Origin: Larix kaempferi
Lineage: Eukaryota > Streptophyta > Pinopsida > Pinales > Pinaceae
Assembly (NCBI GenBank): GCA_027924585.1
Contig: BSBM01000386.1
Coordinates: 2,614,001-2,678,000, forward strand
Reading direction: 5' to 3'
DNA: 64,000 nt
In this document: in pieces, positions 23,171 to 34,350 of the stretch
Layout: each line of letters starts with the position of its first letter
Numbering within the stretch: the stretch's first letter is position 1
Notes under the pieces: model-generated
Told to the model about the DNA's origin: nothing
The model's input: only the letters and a program-made list of their open reading frames with translations
Databases searched by the model: none
Made by a program: the position numbers and the translations under genes

Positions 23171-24722
23171 TGTTGATCTTTGATTTCTCTTTGACAGACC
23201 CGGGCGTGCGGTAATCTTTTAGACCAACAGAACCCTTAGCTCACTGGCCCTTTCGGCAACAGGTCGCAGAAGCGACCTGAGGTCTCACCCGAAGTGATTC
23301 TAATGGGAGGCAGAAGACTCAAGTGTCCTCAGCCAAGTTCCGAGGCATCCAGGGTGCTCAAACCCACCTTAACCCCTTTCACCGAAGCTGTCTATCTCAT
23401 TCCATTACTCCGGCTACGCCTCTGTCTTATCGCAGTACGCAGGGAATGCGATAAGTCTTTCCCTATGTGAACCCGTCTAGCGATACCCAGGATATCGTAG
23501 GTGCGATGTCTTGCCCTTCTAGTTCCTGCGGCAAGCGAACTTTGGCCGCTTCCTGGGCTAACAGGTGGTCTTAGCTATCCTTATCCTGGTACTGCAGTCA
23601 GCAACAGCATTCAGCCTACAAGCCTAACCCTCACTACTGAAGTCGACCCTTGATATCTCGCAACACGTAACTAGGTAGAACATTACTTTGCGCAATGTCT
23701 AAATAAACCATTCATGCCTCATATTCAGTTCTTACTCGCACATTAACCTCTGTTTAACAATTATATAGTTCGCAAAGAGGTTAGCTACGATTATCGCACT
23801 TGTTATACATCATTCAGAAGTTAACTGACGACCATGTACATTACTTATAACAGATTGAAGCATTCATATATAGCACAACCACATGAATGAGAATAATGGC
23901 TACACAATTACAATAGTGCTACTTAGATAAGCACATTGATACTCCCAGGGCAAAGGCTACGCCCAGGGGAACTGCGGTTCTTGTTTACAACTCTGGGGAA
24001 TAAACACAGCTCCGTTCCACTCTTTACAATAGGGGTCTTCTGGGAAACTCCACCTCAGTGGGAGCCCTTCTCTATAGACCTCTTTTCTCTTCTTGCTTTT
24101 ACAGTGCACTCTCTCCCTCTCGCAATCCCAGCGGATTGCACTATCTCTCAACAGGTCGGCCCTTGTATTCTCAGGGATGTTCAGACTTGCAACAACAAAA
24201 GACTTGACTAGCATCTACCTGATGTCTCTATCGCTATGTGGCCAACCCCTTATCCTATAAAAAGACTACTATATATAGATGGCCCGAAGGTCTCATCGCA
24301 GTTACAAAACTGTGGGCCTTATCCCAACAGTGACTCAACCCTAACCACTTACAGTAAACTGGCTGTACTTCCATGGCCGCCTTCTGTCTTGTCGCCGCTT
24401 CCTGCAGTCCTTAGTCTTTAATGCATCGACCCGTTGCTTCTTCTTGGTTCACGCAACGCTGACTGTAGTCCTTCGTCTTTATGAGGGTAGCTGAACCCTC
24501 TCTTCATCTTCGGCGCCTTTATTGCAGTGGTTGAGCTCTCCCTTCGGCCTCTTCTTTGTACCACATGCTTGACTTTTCTGTACCTATCGCCGTGATTCCC
24601 GCCGGAATTTGCGCTACGGCGATATCTTTGTCTTACCGCCAAAATTGGTACTTTCCCTCCAGAATTAGTTATCCTTCCCAAAATTAGCAGCTTCCTAACT
24701 GCTGCGGAAGTTCTCTCCAACA
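23171..24722 (-). repeat. G3 3' LTR
   Basis: Identical to the LTR at 34872-36423 except for the two positions named for the element. The minus-strand TATA-like CTATATATAG at 24270-24279 would place U3 at about 24280-24722 and a long R-U5 on the left. Open frames inside it have no coding character and occur equally in both LTRs. Confidence 0.96.
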
Positions 24723-24735
24723 ACTCCCCTAACAC
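24723..24735 (-). promoter_or_regulatory. G3 polypurine tract
   Basis: The minus strand reads GTGTTAGGGGAGT directly against the 3' LTR, the expected plus-strand priming site. The last ORF ends at 24736-24738 (TAA), immediately before it. Confidence 0.8.
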
Positions 24736-26571
24736 TTACTTGTGGCTCGTCCCCGAGCCACTCGCAACAACAGCCTGATTCATTTGCCTAAGCTTATCCT
24801 TTGCTGCTCGTGAGATTGCTGCGAATTGTGCCTTAAGCGCTTTGATACTTTCATCCATGTGTGTTACTTCTTCCTGCGCTGCGCTGAGCAGCTCAGTGGT
24901 TACCAAGGAGTCCTCTGTGCCCTCAATGACTCCTTTACTTGAGGTGAAGCTTTTCACCTTTTGCTCCAGTTCATCAACCAGATGTGCGATGTTGCTTTCA
25001 TGCGGGCTAACTTCGTTAGCCAGGTTGATCTGCTGTTCTCTGTATTTCTGCACCTGCTGCTGAATTTGTGTGATTTCTCCTTTCTTTCTTATCTTCGCAA
25101 GAGCACTCAAGCCCTTGTATTCTTCTTCAGCTTTTGCTATCGCATCTTCACAGTGCTTAATGTGCTGATCAAGCTGGGCCTTCTGTGGGAGCTCCTCTAG
25201 CTCCAGCCATGTCTTTGATGCATCTTCCAGGATGGCCTCTACTGCTTCCACCCGACAGTGCATCTGTGTCTGTACAACTCTGAAAGCTTGCACTCGTGCT
25301 TCTTGGATTTCCTCTGGGGTAGGTGGCTTATTTGCTTCAAGTGCAGCAATCTTTGCTTCGTATTCTTCCTCCATCTTCCTCTTCTCTTCATCTAGAGCCT
25401 TTGCTCTTTCTGCTATTTTTCTGATCTTTTGAGTTATTTCTAACTCAGGCCTGATATCGCACTGCGGAAGCTCTGCTGCGATATTCTTTAAAACAAGAGA
25501 GACATCCTGCTCTCGCTGAACATATTGCGTCAACTGGGCACTCTCTGCCTCATGCTGCGCAATGAGCTGCACATTGTCGTGAGACAGCAAAATATTTTGC
25601 TCATATGTGACTTGTTCTCTGTGCCTCAGCTCCGTGCCTATCTGCTGGAAAATTTCATACAACTGATCCATAGGTACTTCTGGTAGGTTCACCTCAAGAG
25701 GATGAACCATCTGCACCTCCATAGGTACAGGGAACTTAATACTTCCTGGCGGTATACGAACAATGTTCGTGCGGTCCTTTGCAATGCTTTCTTCTCTGCT
25801 CTGCGAAGGGGGCTGCGAACTTTCTGCGACTGTAGTTGGAGCTGGCTGAATCTGCATGGAAGCAGTCTTCTCAGTGATTGCCTTCAACTCTCGCAATTTG
25901 TTGTCAAGGCTGATGCGCATACGATCCTGCGATGACTGAATCGCAGCGAATTTATCCCGCATCTTCTCCTGTATTCGGCTGGCGATGAGATCATACTCAT
26001 CCTCTGTCATGACTGGTGCCTGCGGTTCGTCGGAAGTAACCGCCTTTGTTCTCTTCTTCTTTGCTCGCACCGGAGAAGGGCCTTCAATAGCCTTTCTCTT
26101 AGAACCCATTGGTTCTTTCTCTTTGTCTTTAGGATCTACCTCCTGAGCATCTTCTGGGTCCTTGGCTGGGGGATCAACTGGAACTAGGCCAGAGGATAGA
26201 TCATCATACATTTGTTTCATGTCCTCGTCGAAACAGTTCTTAATGGTATCTTCGACCTGCTGGATGTCCATGCGATATGGGCCGGGGGCCCATTCGTTGT
26301 GTTTCCTGAACCCTTTGGGTCTGATGTAGGTTTTATCCCTGTCGACCTTAAATTCCAGCTTGGACTGATAAAGATCAACGACCGGCGAGTCGACACGCGG
26401 AATCGTTGCGACGGATTCAAGCAATAGTGTATAATATTCATGGAATACCATTGCGTTATTCTTGTGCTTCTCTGGGTGATTACTCGCCCAAAGATTGGAG
26501 TACCTCGACCCTCTGCACGCCCCTGGTGCCAGCTGTGGAAACTTGCGAGTTGGGCGGCTCCTTCCATCCAA
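24736..26571 (-). CDS. G3 post-pol coiled-coil protein
   Basis: 611-codon open frame in element sense after pol. Its 5' end has no ATG (TTG at 26571); the first Met is residue 41 (26451). It overlaps the preceding ORF by 92 bases in another frame, so the two may be one protein split by an indel or be expressed by splicing or frameshifting. Residues about 30-120 look globular (FHEYYTLLLESVATIPRV). Residues 157-177 are a basic bipartite nuclear-localisation-like cluster (KRKA...AKKKRTKA). About 195-240, 300-415 and 420-600 are strongly coiled-coil, rich in E, K, Q and A. No signal peptide or membrane span is visible, so a fusogenic envelope is unlikely. The function is unknown. The position matches env-like ORFs of Athila-type elements. 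Confidence 0.75.
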   Translation of the reverse strand: MDGRSRPTRKFPQLAPGACRGSRYSNLWASNHPEKHKNNAMVFHEYYTLLLESVATIPRVDSPVVDLYQSKLEFKVDRDKTYIRPKGFRKHNEWAPGPYRMDIQQVEDTIKNCFDEDMKQMYDDLSSGLVPVDPPAKDPEDAQEVDPKDKEKEPMGSKRKAIEGPSPVRAKKKRTKAVTSDEPQAPVMTEDEYDLIASRIQEKMRDKFAAIQSSQDRMRISLDNKLRELKAITEKTASMQIQPAPTTVAESSQPPSQSREESIAKDRTNIVRIPPGSIKFPVPMEVQMVHPLEVNLPEVPMDQLYEIFQQIGTELRHREQVTYEQNILLSHDNVQLIAQHEAESAQLTQYVQREQDVSLVLKNIAAELPQCDIRPELEITQKIRKIAERAKALDEEKRKMEEEYEAKIAALEANKPPTPEEIQEARVQAFRVVQTQMHCRVEAVEAILEDASKTWLELEELPQKAQLDQHIKHCEDAIAKAEEEYKGLSALAKIRKKGEITQIQQQVQKYREQQINLANEVSPHESNIAHLVDELEQKVKSFTSSKGVIEGTEDSLVTTELLSAAQEEVTHMDESIKALKAQFAAISRAAKDKLRQMNQAVVASGSGTSHK

Positions 26572-27568
26572 TGAAAGCCATAAGGATCAGCAGCCACGAG
26601 AAGTGGAAGCTGTGAAGTGGATCCTGCTGTGCTTGCGCACAGTCTTGAAAGAAACTATTCAGTAAAAATAAACTCCAGTTGTAAGGTTTACCATTTATGA
26701 CTTCGATCGCTAGGCGGATAACTGAGCCTGTGACCTCCTTCGGCCTCACCTTGAGAAGGAGTTTTCCGGCCAACAGACTAACAGTAAACCGCAAGGCGTC
26801 ATCTTGTATTGAATTGACATCGTAGGCGCGACCTCCTCTTTGCAGCTTATACTCCGCAACCTGCTTGGTTGAGAGTCTGGTATCCTTTGTGGCGCCATCA
26901 ATATTTATCTGTGGGTCAAAACCAGTCTTCGACAGACCGGTAATGCGGTGAATGAGATCAACATTGACATCTATTCGGTTACCCAACCATAAGTAACCAC
27001 CATGCACGCATGAAAGTAGCGTCCGCACCACAGCATTGACCTCCGGGCCCCGTCCAAAGTGTGGGATCTCCAGGAGATTGAGCAGTCCCGACGGTACTAA
27101 ATGGCTTACATGGTCCATGGGGACGAACTCATCGTGCTGTGTCCTTGGGTTCCTCTGAATCGTCATATAACGATCGCGGCGGAATTGTGGGTACAGCGTA
27201 TAATCTCTCAGATTATAATCAGTAAACTTAACAGCATGCATATTCCCCCACAAGTTACCTTCTTCCTTCACTCGGTTATCCAGCAGCGGGAGTATGAGTT
27301 CATACTTAAAGTCTCTTGGAAGGACGATCGCTGGCGCATTCTCTACTCTCGGTGGGAAGTATAGGGTAGTGACTGTAACTTCTTCCGGAAGTTCCTGCTC
27401 CGGTTCCTCTGACTCTGTGCTATTCAGGGTCTCTCTACGTTCCATATTAGCTAAGGTTCTCGGCGACTGGCGTATGGTCGAAGAGCCAGCAGCAATTTTC
27501 TTTCCTTTCTCCGCCACAACTGAAGTCACAGCGCACTCAATTCCACCCCTTTGGAATCTCTGCAACAC
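26480..27568 (-). CDS. G3 post-pol globular-domain protein
   Basis: Open frame of 362 codons from GTG. The first ATG is at 27445 (METRRE-like MERRETLNS), giving 321 residues, and the frame stays open upstream to about 27660. An acidic N terminus is followed by a folded-looking region at about 65-335, with LPRDFKYELILPLLDN, GGYLWLGNRIDVNVDLIHRI and TGLSKTGF. The pattern G-x-x-I-x-x-x-x-x-x-I-x-x-I-TGL resembles a domain seen in uncharacterised plant retrotransposon-associated proteins; I cannot name the family with certainty. No membrane segment at the N terminus. It sits between pol and the coiled-coil ORF, with a 0.7-kb spacer from pol. Confidence 0.7.
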   Translation of the reverse strand: MLQRFQRGGIECAVTSVVAEKGKKIAAGSSTIRQSPRTLANMERRETLNSTESEEPEQELPEEVTVTTLYFPPRVENAPAIVLPRDFKYELILPLLDNRVKEEGNLWGNMHAVKFTDYNLRDYTLYPQFRRDRYMTIQRNPRTQHDEFVPMDHVSHLVPSGLLNLLEIPHFGRGPEVNAVVRTLLSCVHGGYLWLGNRIDVNVDLIHRITGLSKTGFDPQINIDGATKDTRLSTKQVAEYKLQRGGRAYDVNSIQDDALRFTVSLLAGKLLLKVRPKEVTGSVIRLAIEVINGKPYNWSLFLLNSFFQDCAQAQQDPLHSFHFSWLLILMAFIGWKEPPNSQVSTAGTRGVQRVEVLQSLGE

Positions 27569-28275
27569 GTCTTCGAGAGGCTCGTCTGGCGCGAGGCGCC
27601 TTCCCCTGTGGTACTCTGGGCTTCCTATGATTGCTAATCTTACTGCAAATCAGAGTCTGCAACTGTTTTTGATTTCCCTGCTCAGACTCTGCTAAGAATA
27701 CGTTTGGCTCGGCTCAGCTGCGCTCAACTCTTTTGGTGAAAATGACTAAGTAGCCCCGTGCTTTGAATAGGACGTGTATTTATCCTACGGCGGAATTTCA
27801 AATGGCAACGGACCAGTAACTGGACCCGTTGGCGACATTTAATGTATAGACAAGACAGCACCCCGCGCCTATTTATTGCAAATGTTGTTTGAAATTTTGC
27901 TGGGAAACTGTGCGCCGGAGTGGTGTCGCATCGGATTTTCCAAATCTAGAAGAATCGTCGTACTGCTGCCAAATCTTAGTACAACAGCTACTTGTCAGCC
28001 GTGCAGTTAATGCTTGTCAGATGGCGAAGTGACTAGCCCTCTGATCAATTCAAAATTTGATATCGCATCAACCTGTTTTCTGTCCTCTGCGATACGATAT
28101 CGCATCGTCTGGAAGTGGAAAGTGCCAAAAACTCGCCTCATATCAAAATGGTCGCAACCACCAGGAAAACTGGCTGCGAGTTCTTACCTGAAGTATTTCC
28201 CGGTGTAGACTCCTTAGGGTGCGATGCTTCATTTCAACTCCACTGAGCATCTGCACCACTAGCTTCCTTTCTGGG
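27569..28275 (-). other. G3 spacer between pol and post-pol ORFs
   Basis: No full ORF. The proximal 90 bases continue the frame of the post-pol ORF without an ATG. On the minus strand GATTTGCAG at about 27645-27653 could serve as a splice acceptor for a spliced post-pol mRNA, but this is inference only. Confidence 0.45.
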
Positions 28276-31200
28276 CTAGGACTGGGAGGTGGCATGGCCT
28301 TCGCGATACAGCTTAAGCCGACTGCCATTGATCAGGGTAGGAAGAAACTCCCCACTCATAGTACAAAGCTGTATAGCACCTCCATCTGTTATTTGCTGGA
28401 TTTGATATGGTCCTAACCAATGAGTTTTGAATTTTCCAGGGAACTTTATAAACTTACTGTCATAAAGGAGTACCAAGTCTCCAAGCTGAAAGGTTTTGTT
28501 CTTGATATGCCTATCATGCCAAGCTTTTTCTCGTGCTTTCTGCACTTTTTGATGGAATCCTGCGATAAATCTGTCTTCCTCCAGATTGAGCAGCTGTGCC
28601 AATCTCTCCTCTAAAGTATCAGAATCAGCCATCTCTGTAAGCTGAGCAATCCTTAGACTGGGTAAGATGTATTCCATAGGCATAACAGCCTCTTGTCCAT
28701 ATACCAGGCTGAAAGGTGTGTGCCCTGTTAGTTTCTTACACGTGGTCCTGTAAGCCCATAATACAGCATTAACTCTGAGGTCCCAATCATCCCTTTGACT
28801 GTTACAAATCTTTGTAAGAGCATGTTCTAATATCTTATTGAAAGCCTCCACCGTACCATTAGCTTGAGGGTGGTAAGGTGTACTCTTATGGTGCTGTATT
28901 TCAAATTCCTCTGTCAAGGCTTCTATGGTGCTATTCAAAAAATGTGTGCCTTGATCACTCATCAAAGTCACTGGGCATCCAAATCTAGTGATGATGTTTT
29001 CAAAAATAAATTGTGCTGCTGTAGCAGCATCACAATTCCTGACTGCTTTTGCCTCAGCCCACCTGGTGAGGTATTCTGTTGCTGTAATTATATATCTCGC
29101 ACCAGTTCGTTTTCCTGGGGGGTTAATAGGACCCACGAAGTCTATGGCCCACTTATCAAATGCGCGTAGCGTTATCTGTGGTCGCAACGGCATTTCATCT
29201 CTTCTGGAGGGCTTTCCTGTCCTTTGGCAGATATCGCATGATCTGCAAAACTCTTTACTGTCTTTATGTAATGTAGGCCACCATAGTCCGGCTGCTAGGA
29301 TCTTCTGAGCGGTTGGCTTCCCTGCGAAATGGCCTCCTGCGATGCCCGAATGTGCTTCCTTAAGAATGGTCTGTTTCTCGTGGGGCATAACGCATCTGCG
29401 CAAGATTTCATCTGGTCCTAACTTATATAGGTGTCCTGCAATCAGGGTGAAGTCTGCTGCTTTCACCACTAATTGTTTCTTTTGTTGCTTGGTAAACTCA
29501 GGTGGTGCCCACCCTGTAGTAAGGAATTGAATTATGTCTCCATAATATTCATCTGCGACCTGAATGGAGAATAATTGCGCATCAGGCAAGTTGTCCTCTA
29601 AATTACTTGGTTCTTCACCTGAGTCTAGCCTTGACAGGTGATCAGGTCCTGCATTTAGTCTTCCTGGCTTAACAATAATTTCGAAATCATATTCTTGGAA
29701 CAACAATAGCCATCTGCATATTCTTCCCCCTAACACTGGCTTATTGACCAAGTACTTTAATGCAGAATGGTCGGTGAACATCTTGAACGGGGCACCCAAT
29801 AAATAGTGCCGAAATTTCTGTAAGGCATACGCCATTGCTAACCCTTCTCTCTCTGTGGTGGTGTAATTCTTCTCAGCTGTCGATAATCTTCTGCTCGAAT
29901 ATGCAATAGGGTGGTCAATACCCCCTTCGCCTGGTTGCGTGAGAATAATGCCCAGTGCGATGCCAGATGCATCCACATGAACATGAAAAGGCTTGTTCCA
30001 ATCTGGAAATACCAGAATAGGTGCTGTAACCATTTTTTTTTTTAGAGCGTCAAGACTCTTCTGACATTCCTCATTCCACTGAAATTTGATATCCTTCTTC
30101 AATAATTTCTCCATTGGTGCGGTAATCTTGGCATAACCTTTGATAAACTTTCTGTAATACCCAGTATGACCAAGTGTAGTTCTCAGCTGCTTTACTGAGT
30201 TAGGTGCTGGTAAATTGACGATGATGGCGATCTTCACAGGATCTACCATCAAGCCTTGTCTGCACACGATGTGACCCAACAACGTACCAAAAGGTGCACA
30301 AAATATACATTTTTTTAAGTTAAGGGAAATCTGGTGCTGTCTACATTTTTCAAACATTAATCGCAGGTTTCCTATGTGCTTCTTGACTAGTCCAAATACA
30401 GTCCAATCATCAAAATAAACTTCTAGAAATTGATGGATGTATTCCTTAAAGACAGCAACAACTACTCTAGAAAAAATTGCTGGGGCATTCTTAAGACCAA
30501 AGGGCATTACCGTATACTGAAAGGAGCCCCATTCTGTCGCAAATGTGGTCTTGTGCCTGTCGTCTGGATGGATTCTTATCTGGTGATAGCCTGAAAAGCC
30601 ATCAGTAAATGAATAGATTTCTTGTCCTCCAACATTGTCTAAGACTTCATCAGTGAATGGTGTCGGAAATGGGTCATGCAGCGATGCATCATTCAGTTTG
30701 CGCAAGTCGACACAGATCCTGATGTCTCCTTTTGTTTTCTTTTCTTGTACTACCATGGGACTAACCCACTCACTTTCTTCAACAGGTTCAATGATGCCTG
30801 CTGCTAGCATCTTATCTATTTCATCTTTGACTTTTGCTTTATACCGCGGATTCAACCGGTATGGGCGTTGCTTAACTGGCTTAGCGTCCTCCTTAAGCGG
30901 TATTCTCATGACTCCGAGGTCACCCACTATTCCCTTCATTTCTGTAAAGTTGGTAGGAAATAGGTCCTGATACTCATGTAATAGGTCTGTGATTTGGCCA
31001 ATTGTCTCATCATCCCAGTAATCTCCAATAGAGGCAAACTTAGGGTCTGTTTCTGTGCCAATATTGCTCTTTCTGATCTTGATTGGTTCTGTTACAGCTG
31101 GGATTTCTAAGTGCGGACCTTCAACTTCACGCATACCTTCTGTTTCTGCGATATTGATACTGCGAGGATCTTCATCCTCATCGCTTGAGTCTTGTGCACA

Positions 31201-34200
31201 GTTGTAACATTCCAGTGCATGTTCCATCTGAATAGCCCACTCGGGTTGCGAATCCGCTGGTAATGGGCAATCCTCAAATATTTTAGTCTTTATGATCTTC
31301 AAGGCCCGATCAATGCTTGGATGCTCAGATTCGAAACTGAACGTGACCAAGAAGTTTTCAATCATAATAGGCCATGAGATAGTTCCTTTTCTTAGCTCTG
31401 TTTCTGTATACCAGTTCCGTGGAACTGTATCCAGTGTATGGATAAACAAATGGACCCATTCTTCTGCTGGAATTTCTAGCCAACTCTGTTCACAGTTCAT
31501 AATGTGTGTTCTGGGATCACTCTCCCCTGTATATTTCCGCTGTGTGCAGTTTCTTTCCTTAGAGAATCTAATGCGCATCAATCTCTTACAATCGTACCAT
31601 GATGCGATATGTTCCTTGTGTGTGTACCACCATCTTGCAGGTGTGGCTCGAACTGCAAGGTCAAAAACCTCCATCCTCTGCTCTTGAGGGATCTCCTGCT
31701 CAAACTGCTGCAAAAAATCATTGACATCTGCTAATCCATCAAAAGTTGGAATATACCTGTTTTCTGTCCCAATCCATCGCAGTGATTTAGTCATGAATGC
31801 GCATCTGCGAATAGAGACTTCGTGGAGTCTATTTTGCCAATTTTCTAAGCCAACATCTGAATCTGATGTGCAAGAGCTATCACATCTCCAGCTGATATGT
31901 CCATCAGCTGTAGGATCAATGTAGTCTGTCTGATTAGAAGTCATTTGGTACAAATTTTCCATGTTATGCACCTCCTCTTCTGCTTTGATTGGCTCGATGT
32001 AGCGAGGACCCTGTAAAGGATCTAATGGTGCGATAACCCAGACTTGAGCATCTTCAAACGTCATCTGCCTTTTCTTTAAGTTGATAACAGCCTTGTTATC
32101 AAAAGCCCAATCAATACCTAATAGAGCTGGGTAGGGTTTGGTGTCACCAATAATTTCTATAATCTCAAAATCGGCATATGTGTGAACTCCGTCGATGTCC
32201 ACTGGGACATGCGATAGGCGACCCATCGGTGATATTCTCTGTTGATTAGCTAGTCTGAGATGGATAGGGGATCTGCTTAGTTTTGGACTTCCCATCTGTT
32301 CCCATGTCTGTTTAGTCAAGACATTTACTTCTGAACCTAAGTCTAGGATAACCTCATCCATTTCAAATAGGCCGATCTGCGCTGTGAGCCTCATCTCTCT
32401 TCCTGTCCTTGTATGGCCCATTATATGGTGAATGGTGCGCTGTGTATTGCTCACAGAAGGGCTCTGTTGACATTGGTCAATAACTTTCTGAAGTTCCTCT
32501 ACAGCTTTCCCATTTCTTAGAAGTTTCAAACAACTCTGCAAGAAGGACTGTACACTCCCGGTCAATTCCTCTTCGTCGCATCTGCCAGATGTGCTAGCCT
32601 GTGGTATCTGCGTAGTACTAACATCCTGCGGTGGTTTCCGTGGTATACCCTGAGATGGTAATAATAGTGATCTGGGCGGTGTCTGTTCAGCAAAGGAAGT
32701 CTTAGTTTGTTGAAATGCCTCCTTATTTTTCTGTAGATCAAGTGGGATAGGTTTTCCTGGAGCTTTGCGCACCCACTGCGTTCCTGTCGTTTTTTCCACG
32801 TCCTGCGATATGTTGCTCGTAGAGAGGCCACTGCGAGTTACAATATTGACCCGTGGTTCAGTTTCATTCTGCTCAGCAGCGATAAACTGGATAGTCTGAT
32901 TGGTTGCTGGCTTGGCGTCCTTGATCTTAGCTATCAGTATGGGACATTCCTCTATTGTGTGATCATAAGATTTACAATACTTGCACGTTGTAGTAGGGTT
33001 CTGACAGTCTCTAGCGTAATGTCCTGTGCCTCCACAGTTATAACAGGTGATAGTTCCACGGCCACGGCCAGATTCATAGCCTCCTCCGCGTCCTCGGCCT
33101 CTGAAATTTCCTCCACGGCCTCCCTGATTCGGATCAGTTTGTGCACGTACTGCTGGTCCGGATGCTTCTGACTGAACTCTGTAGAGGTCGTGCTTCCTTT
33201 CTATCATTAACTCATAAGCTCTACAATTGTTTTCGTCATGTCCCACAGATTTACAGAAGTTGCAATATAGGTTCTTTGGTGTCTGCACATATTTCTGAAG
33301 GAGAGGGCATTCCTGAGGACTGTGTCCTCTGGTTCTACAAATCTCGCACCATGGCCCCTGGTTCTGCATCAACGGGTTAGGAGCTCCACTGGCGATATAG
33401 TCAGCAAAGACAGGGCAGTTATCCTTACTGTGTCCCTGCGCTTTACACTTAGTACACCAAATTTCATGCGCAACCTCCTTTCCTTTCTTAATTTCGTGCA
33501 GCTGTAAGGTGAGGTTAGCTAGCTGATTTTGCAGATTAGTGATACCGGTGCTAGTTTCTGCTAGAGGTGAAGCCTCTAGTTTCATTGCCATTTCTAATGC
33601 TTCATCTTGTGTATTTAATTTCTGTTGCATTAGCGGGAGTCTGATGTGTGGTAATATTGCTGCGATAAACCATTCTTTATGCTGTTGAGGCGCAAGCTCA
33701 AAGCTTACCTGATCAATGAGGGTCTTGAATCTCTGGTCAAAATCCCAAACCGTCTCCGTAGGCAATTGTTTAATATCCTTAAGTTCTGCTATGCATTGTG
33801 ACTCGGATTTAGGTTTTTTAAACTCTTTAATCATAGCAGTTCTAACCTGTGCAAGCGTTCTGTTATGGCCAGTGGTATACTTCATATACCAAGTTAATGC
33901 TCTGTCTCTAAATGTGGTGGCCAGCTGGACAAGCTTGACATTATCATCTTGTATTTGCTTAATGGTCCATATGGCTTCGCATAAGAACCAGTGTTGCTCA
34001 GGGTCCTCCGACCCTGTACCTTTGAATGTTGGTAGCTTCATATCATCTCCCATTCTGCTTCTAGATGGTGGGTTTTGGTTTGCTGTATGACTACCACTCG
34101 GCTGTGTAGATGTGGAGGGTGTAGCGGTAGTATTCGCTGTATAAGAGCTACTGGAAGGGGTTCCTGCGGGATTATTCTGAGTTCCGACTGGCTTTTGAGG

Positions 34201-34338
34201 AGTCCTAGGATTCTGACTCTGCTGTCTCGGGTGATCTGAACTGTCTTCTTCAGAAGAAGATGACTCGTTGACTCTATATCTTTTACCACTACGTGTATGT
34301 CCAAGATACTCGTAATCACTTTCAGAGTCTACTGACAT
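28276..34338 (-). CDS. G3 Gag-Pol polyprotein, intact
   Basis: 2020 residues from ATG at 34338 without a stop between gag and pol. Domains: disordered S/T-rich 1-95; Gag capsid about 103-260 ([27 protein letters not shown]); five CCHC knuckles at C295-C308, C331-C344, C359-C372, C432-C445 and C452-C465, with an RGG-rich spacer 407-428; protease active site D666-L-G-S; extra capsid-like modules about 860-926 and 935-1003; RT about 1120-1400 with YFDD 1308-1311; RNase H with D1456 and D1523; integrase zinc H1663, H1670, C1701, C1704 and catalytic D1733, D1795, E1831 (35 residues between the last two); GPY motif 1974-1980; short tail, no chromodomain. It makes the particle, replicates the RNA and inserts the cDNA. 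All catalytic residues are intact, so the element may be competent. Confidence 0.96.
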   Translation of the reverse strand: MSVDSESDYEYLGHTRSGKRYRVNESSSSEEDSSDHPRQQSQNPRTPQKPVGTQNNPAGTPSSSSYTANTTATPSTSTQPSGSHTANQNPPSRSRMGDDMKLPTFKGTGSEDPEQHWFLCEAIWTIKQIQDDNVKLVQLATTFRDRALTWYMKYTTGHNRTLAQVRTAMIKEFKKPKSESQCIAELKDIKQLPTETVWDFDQRFKTLIDQVSFELAPQQHKEWFIAAILPHIRLPLMQQKLNTQDEALEMAMKLEASPLAETSTGITNLQNQLANLTLQLHEIKKGKEVAHEIWCTKCKAQGHSKDNCPVFADYIASGAPNPLMQNQGPWCEICRTRGHSPQECPLLQKYVQTPKNLYCNFCKSVGHDENNCRAYELMIERKHDLYRVQSEASGPAVRAQTDPNQGGRGGNFRGRGRGGGYESGRGRGTITCYNCGGTGHYARDCQNPTTTCKYCKSYDHTIEECPILIAKIKDAKPATNQTIQFIAAEQNETEPRVNIVTRSGLSTSNISQDVEKTTGTQWVRKAPGKPIPLDLQKNKEAFQQTKTSFAEQTPPRSLLLPSQGIPRKPPQDVSTTQIPQASTSGRCDEEELTGSVQSFLQSCLKLLRNGKAVEELQKVIDQCQQSPSVSNTQRTIHHIMGHTRTGREMRLTAQIGLFEMDEVILDLGSEVNVLTKQTWEQMGSPKLSRSPIHLRLANQQRISPMGRLSHVPVDIDGVHTYADFEIIEIIGDTKPYPALLGIDWAFDNKAVINLKKRQMTFEDAQVWVIAPLDPLQGPRYIEPIKAEEEVHNMENLYQMTSNQTDYIDPTADGHISWRCDSSCTSDSDVGLENWQNRLHEVSIRRCAFMTKSLRWIGTENRYIPTFDGLADVNDFLQQFEQEIPQEQRMEVFDLAVRATPARWWYTHKEHIASWYDCKRLMRIRFSKERNCTQRKYTGESDPRTHIMNCEQSWLEIPAEEWVHLFIHTLDTVPRNWYTETELRKGTISWPIMIENFLVTFSFESEHPSIDRALKIIKTKIFEDCPLPADSQPEWAIQMEHALECYNCAQDSSDEDEDPRSINIAETEGMREVEGPHLEIPAVTEPIKIRKSNIGTETDPKFASIGDYWDDETIGQITDLLHEYQDLFPTNFTEMKGIVGDLGVMRIPLKEDAKPVKQRPYRLNPRYKAKVKDEIDKMLAAGIIEPVEESEWVSPMVVQEKKTKGDIRICVDLRKLNDASLHDPFPTPFTDEVLDNVGGQEIYSFTDGFSGYHQIRIHPDDRHKTTFATEWGSFQYTVMPFGLKNAPAIFSRVVVAVFKEYIHQFLEVYFDDWTVFGLVKKHIGNLRLMFEKCRQHQISLNLKKCIFCAPFGTLLGHIVCRQGLMVDPVKIAIIVNLPAPNSVKQLRTTLGHTGYYRKFIKGYAKITAPMEKLLKKDIKFQWNEECQKSLDALKKKMVTAPILVFPDWNKPFHVHVDASGIALGIILTQPGEGGIDHPIAYSSRRLSTAEKNYTTTEREGLAMAYALQKFRHYLLGAPFKMFTDHSALKYLVNKPVLGGRICRWLLLFQEYDFEIIVKPGRLNAGPDHLSRLDSGEEPSNLEDNLPDAQLFSIQVADEYYGDIIQFLTTGWAPPEFTKQQKKQLVVKAADFTLIAGHLYKLGPDEILRRCVMPHEKQTILKEAHSGIAGGHFAGKPTAQKILAAGLWWPTLHKDSKEFCRSCDICQRTGKPSRRDEMPLRPQITLRAFDKWAIDFVGPINPPGKRTGARYIITATEYLTRWAEAKAVRNCDAATAAQFIFENIITRFGCPVTLMSDQGTHFLNSTIEALTEEFEIQHHKSTPYHPQANGTVEAFNKILEHALTKICNSQRDDWDLRVNAVLWAYRTTCKKLTGHTPFSLVYGQEAVMPMEYILPSLRIAQLTEMADSDTLEERLAQLLNLEEDRFIAGFHQKVQKAREKAWHDRHIKNKTFQLGDLVLLYDSKFIKFPGKFKTHWLGPYQIQQITDGGAIQLCTMSGEFLPTLINGSRLKLYREGHATSQS

Positions 34339-34350
34339 TACAATATCATG

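Noticed and set aside
23957-24735. Open frames of 85 and 105 codons in the G3 LTR, repeated at 35658-35915 and 36119-36442
   Set aside because: They lie in both LTRs because the LTRs are identical. No domain, start context or codon bias; one crosses the LTR border.
24736-27568. Viral-type envelope gene
   Set aside because: Location fits, but no signal peptide, fusion peptide or transmembrane helix is visible; composition is soluble and coiled-coil.
28276-28400. Chromodomain at the G3 integrase C terminus
   Set aside because: Only about 40 residues follow the GPY motif, without the aromatic cage pattern.
28864-34090. Many plus-strand frames of 60-130 codons across G3 gag-pol
   Set aside because: All are antisense shadows of the 2020-codon frame; none has independent features.
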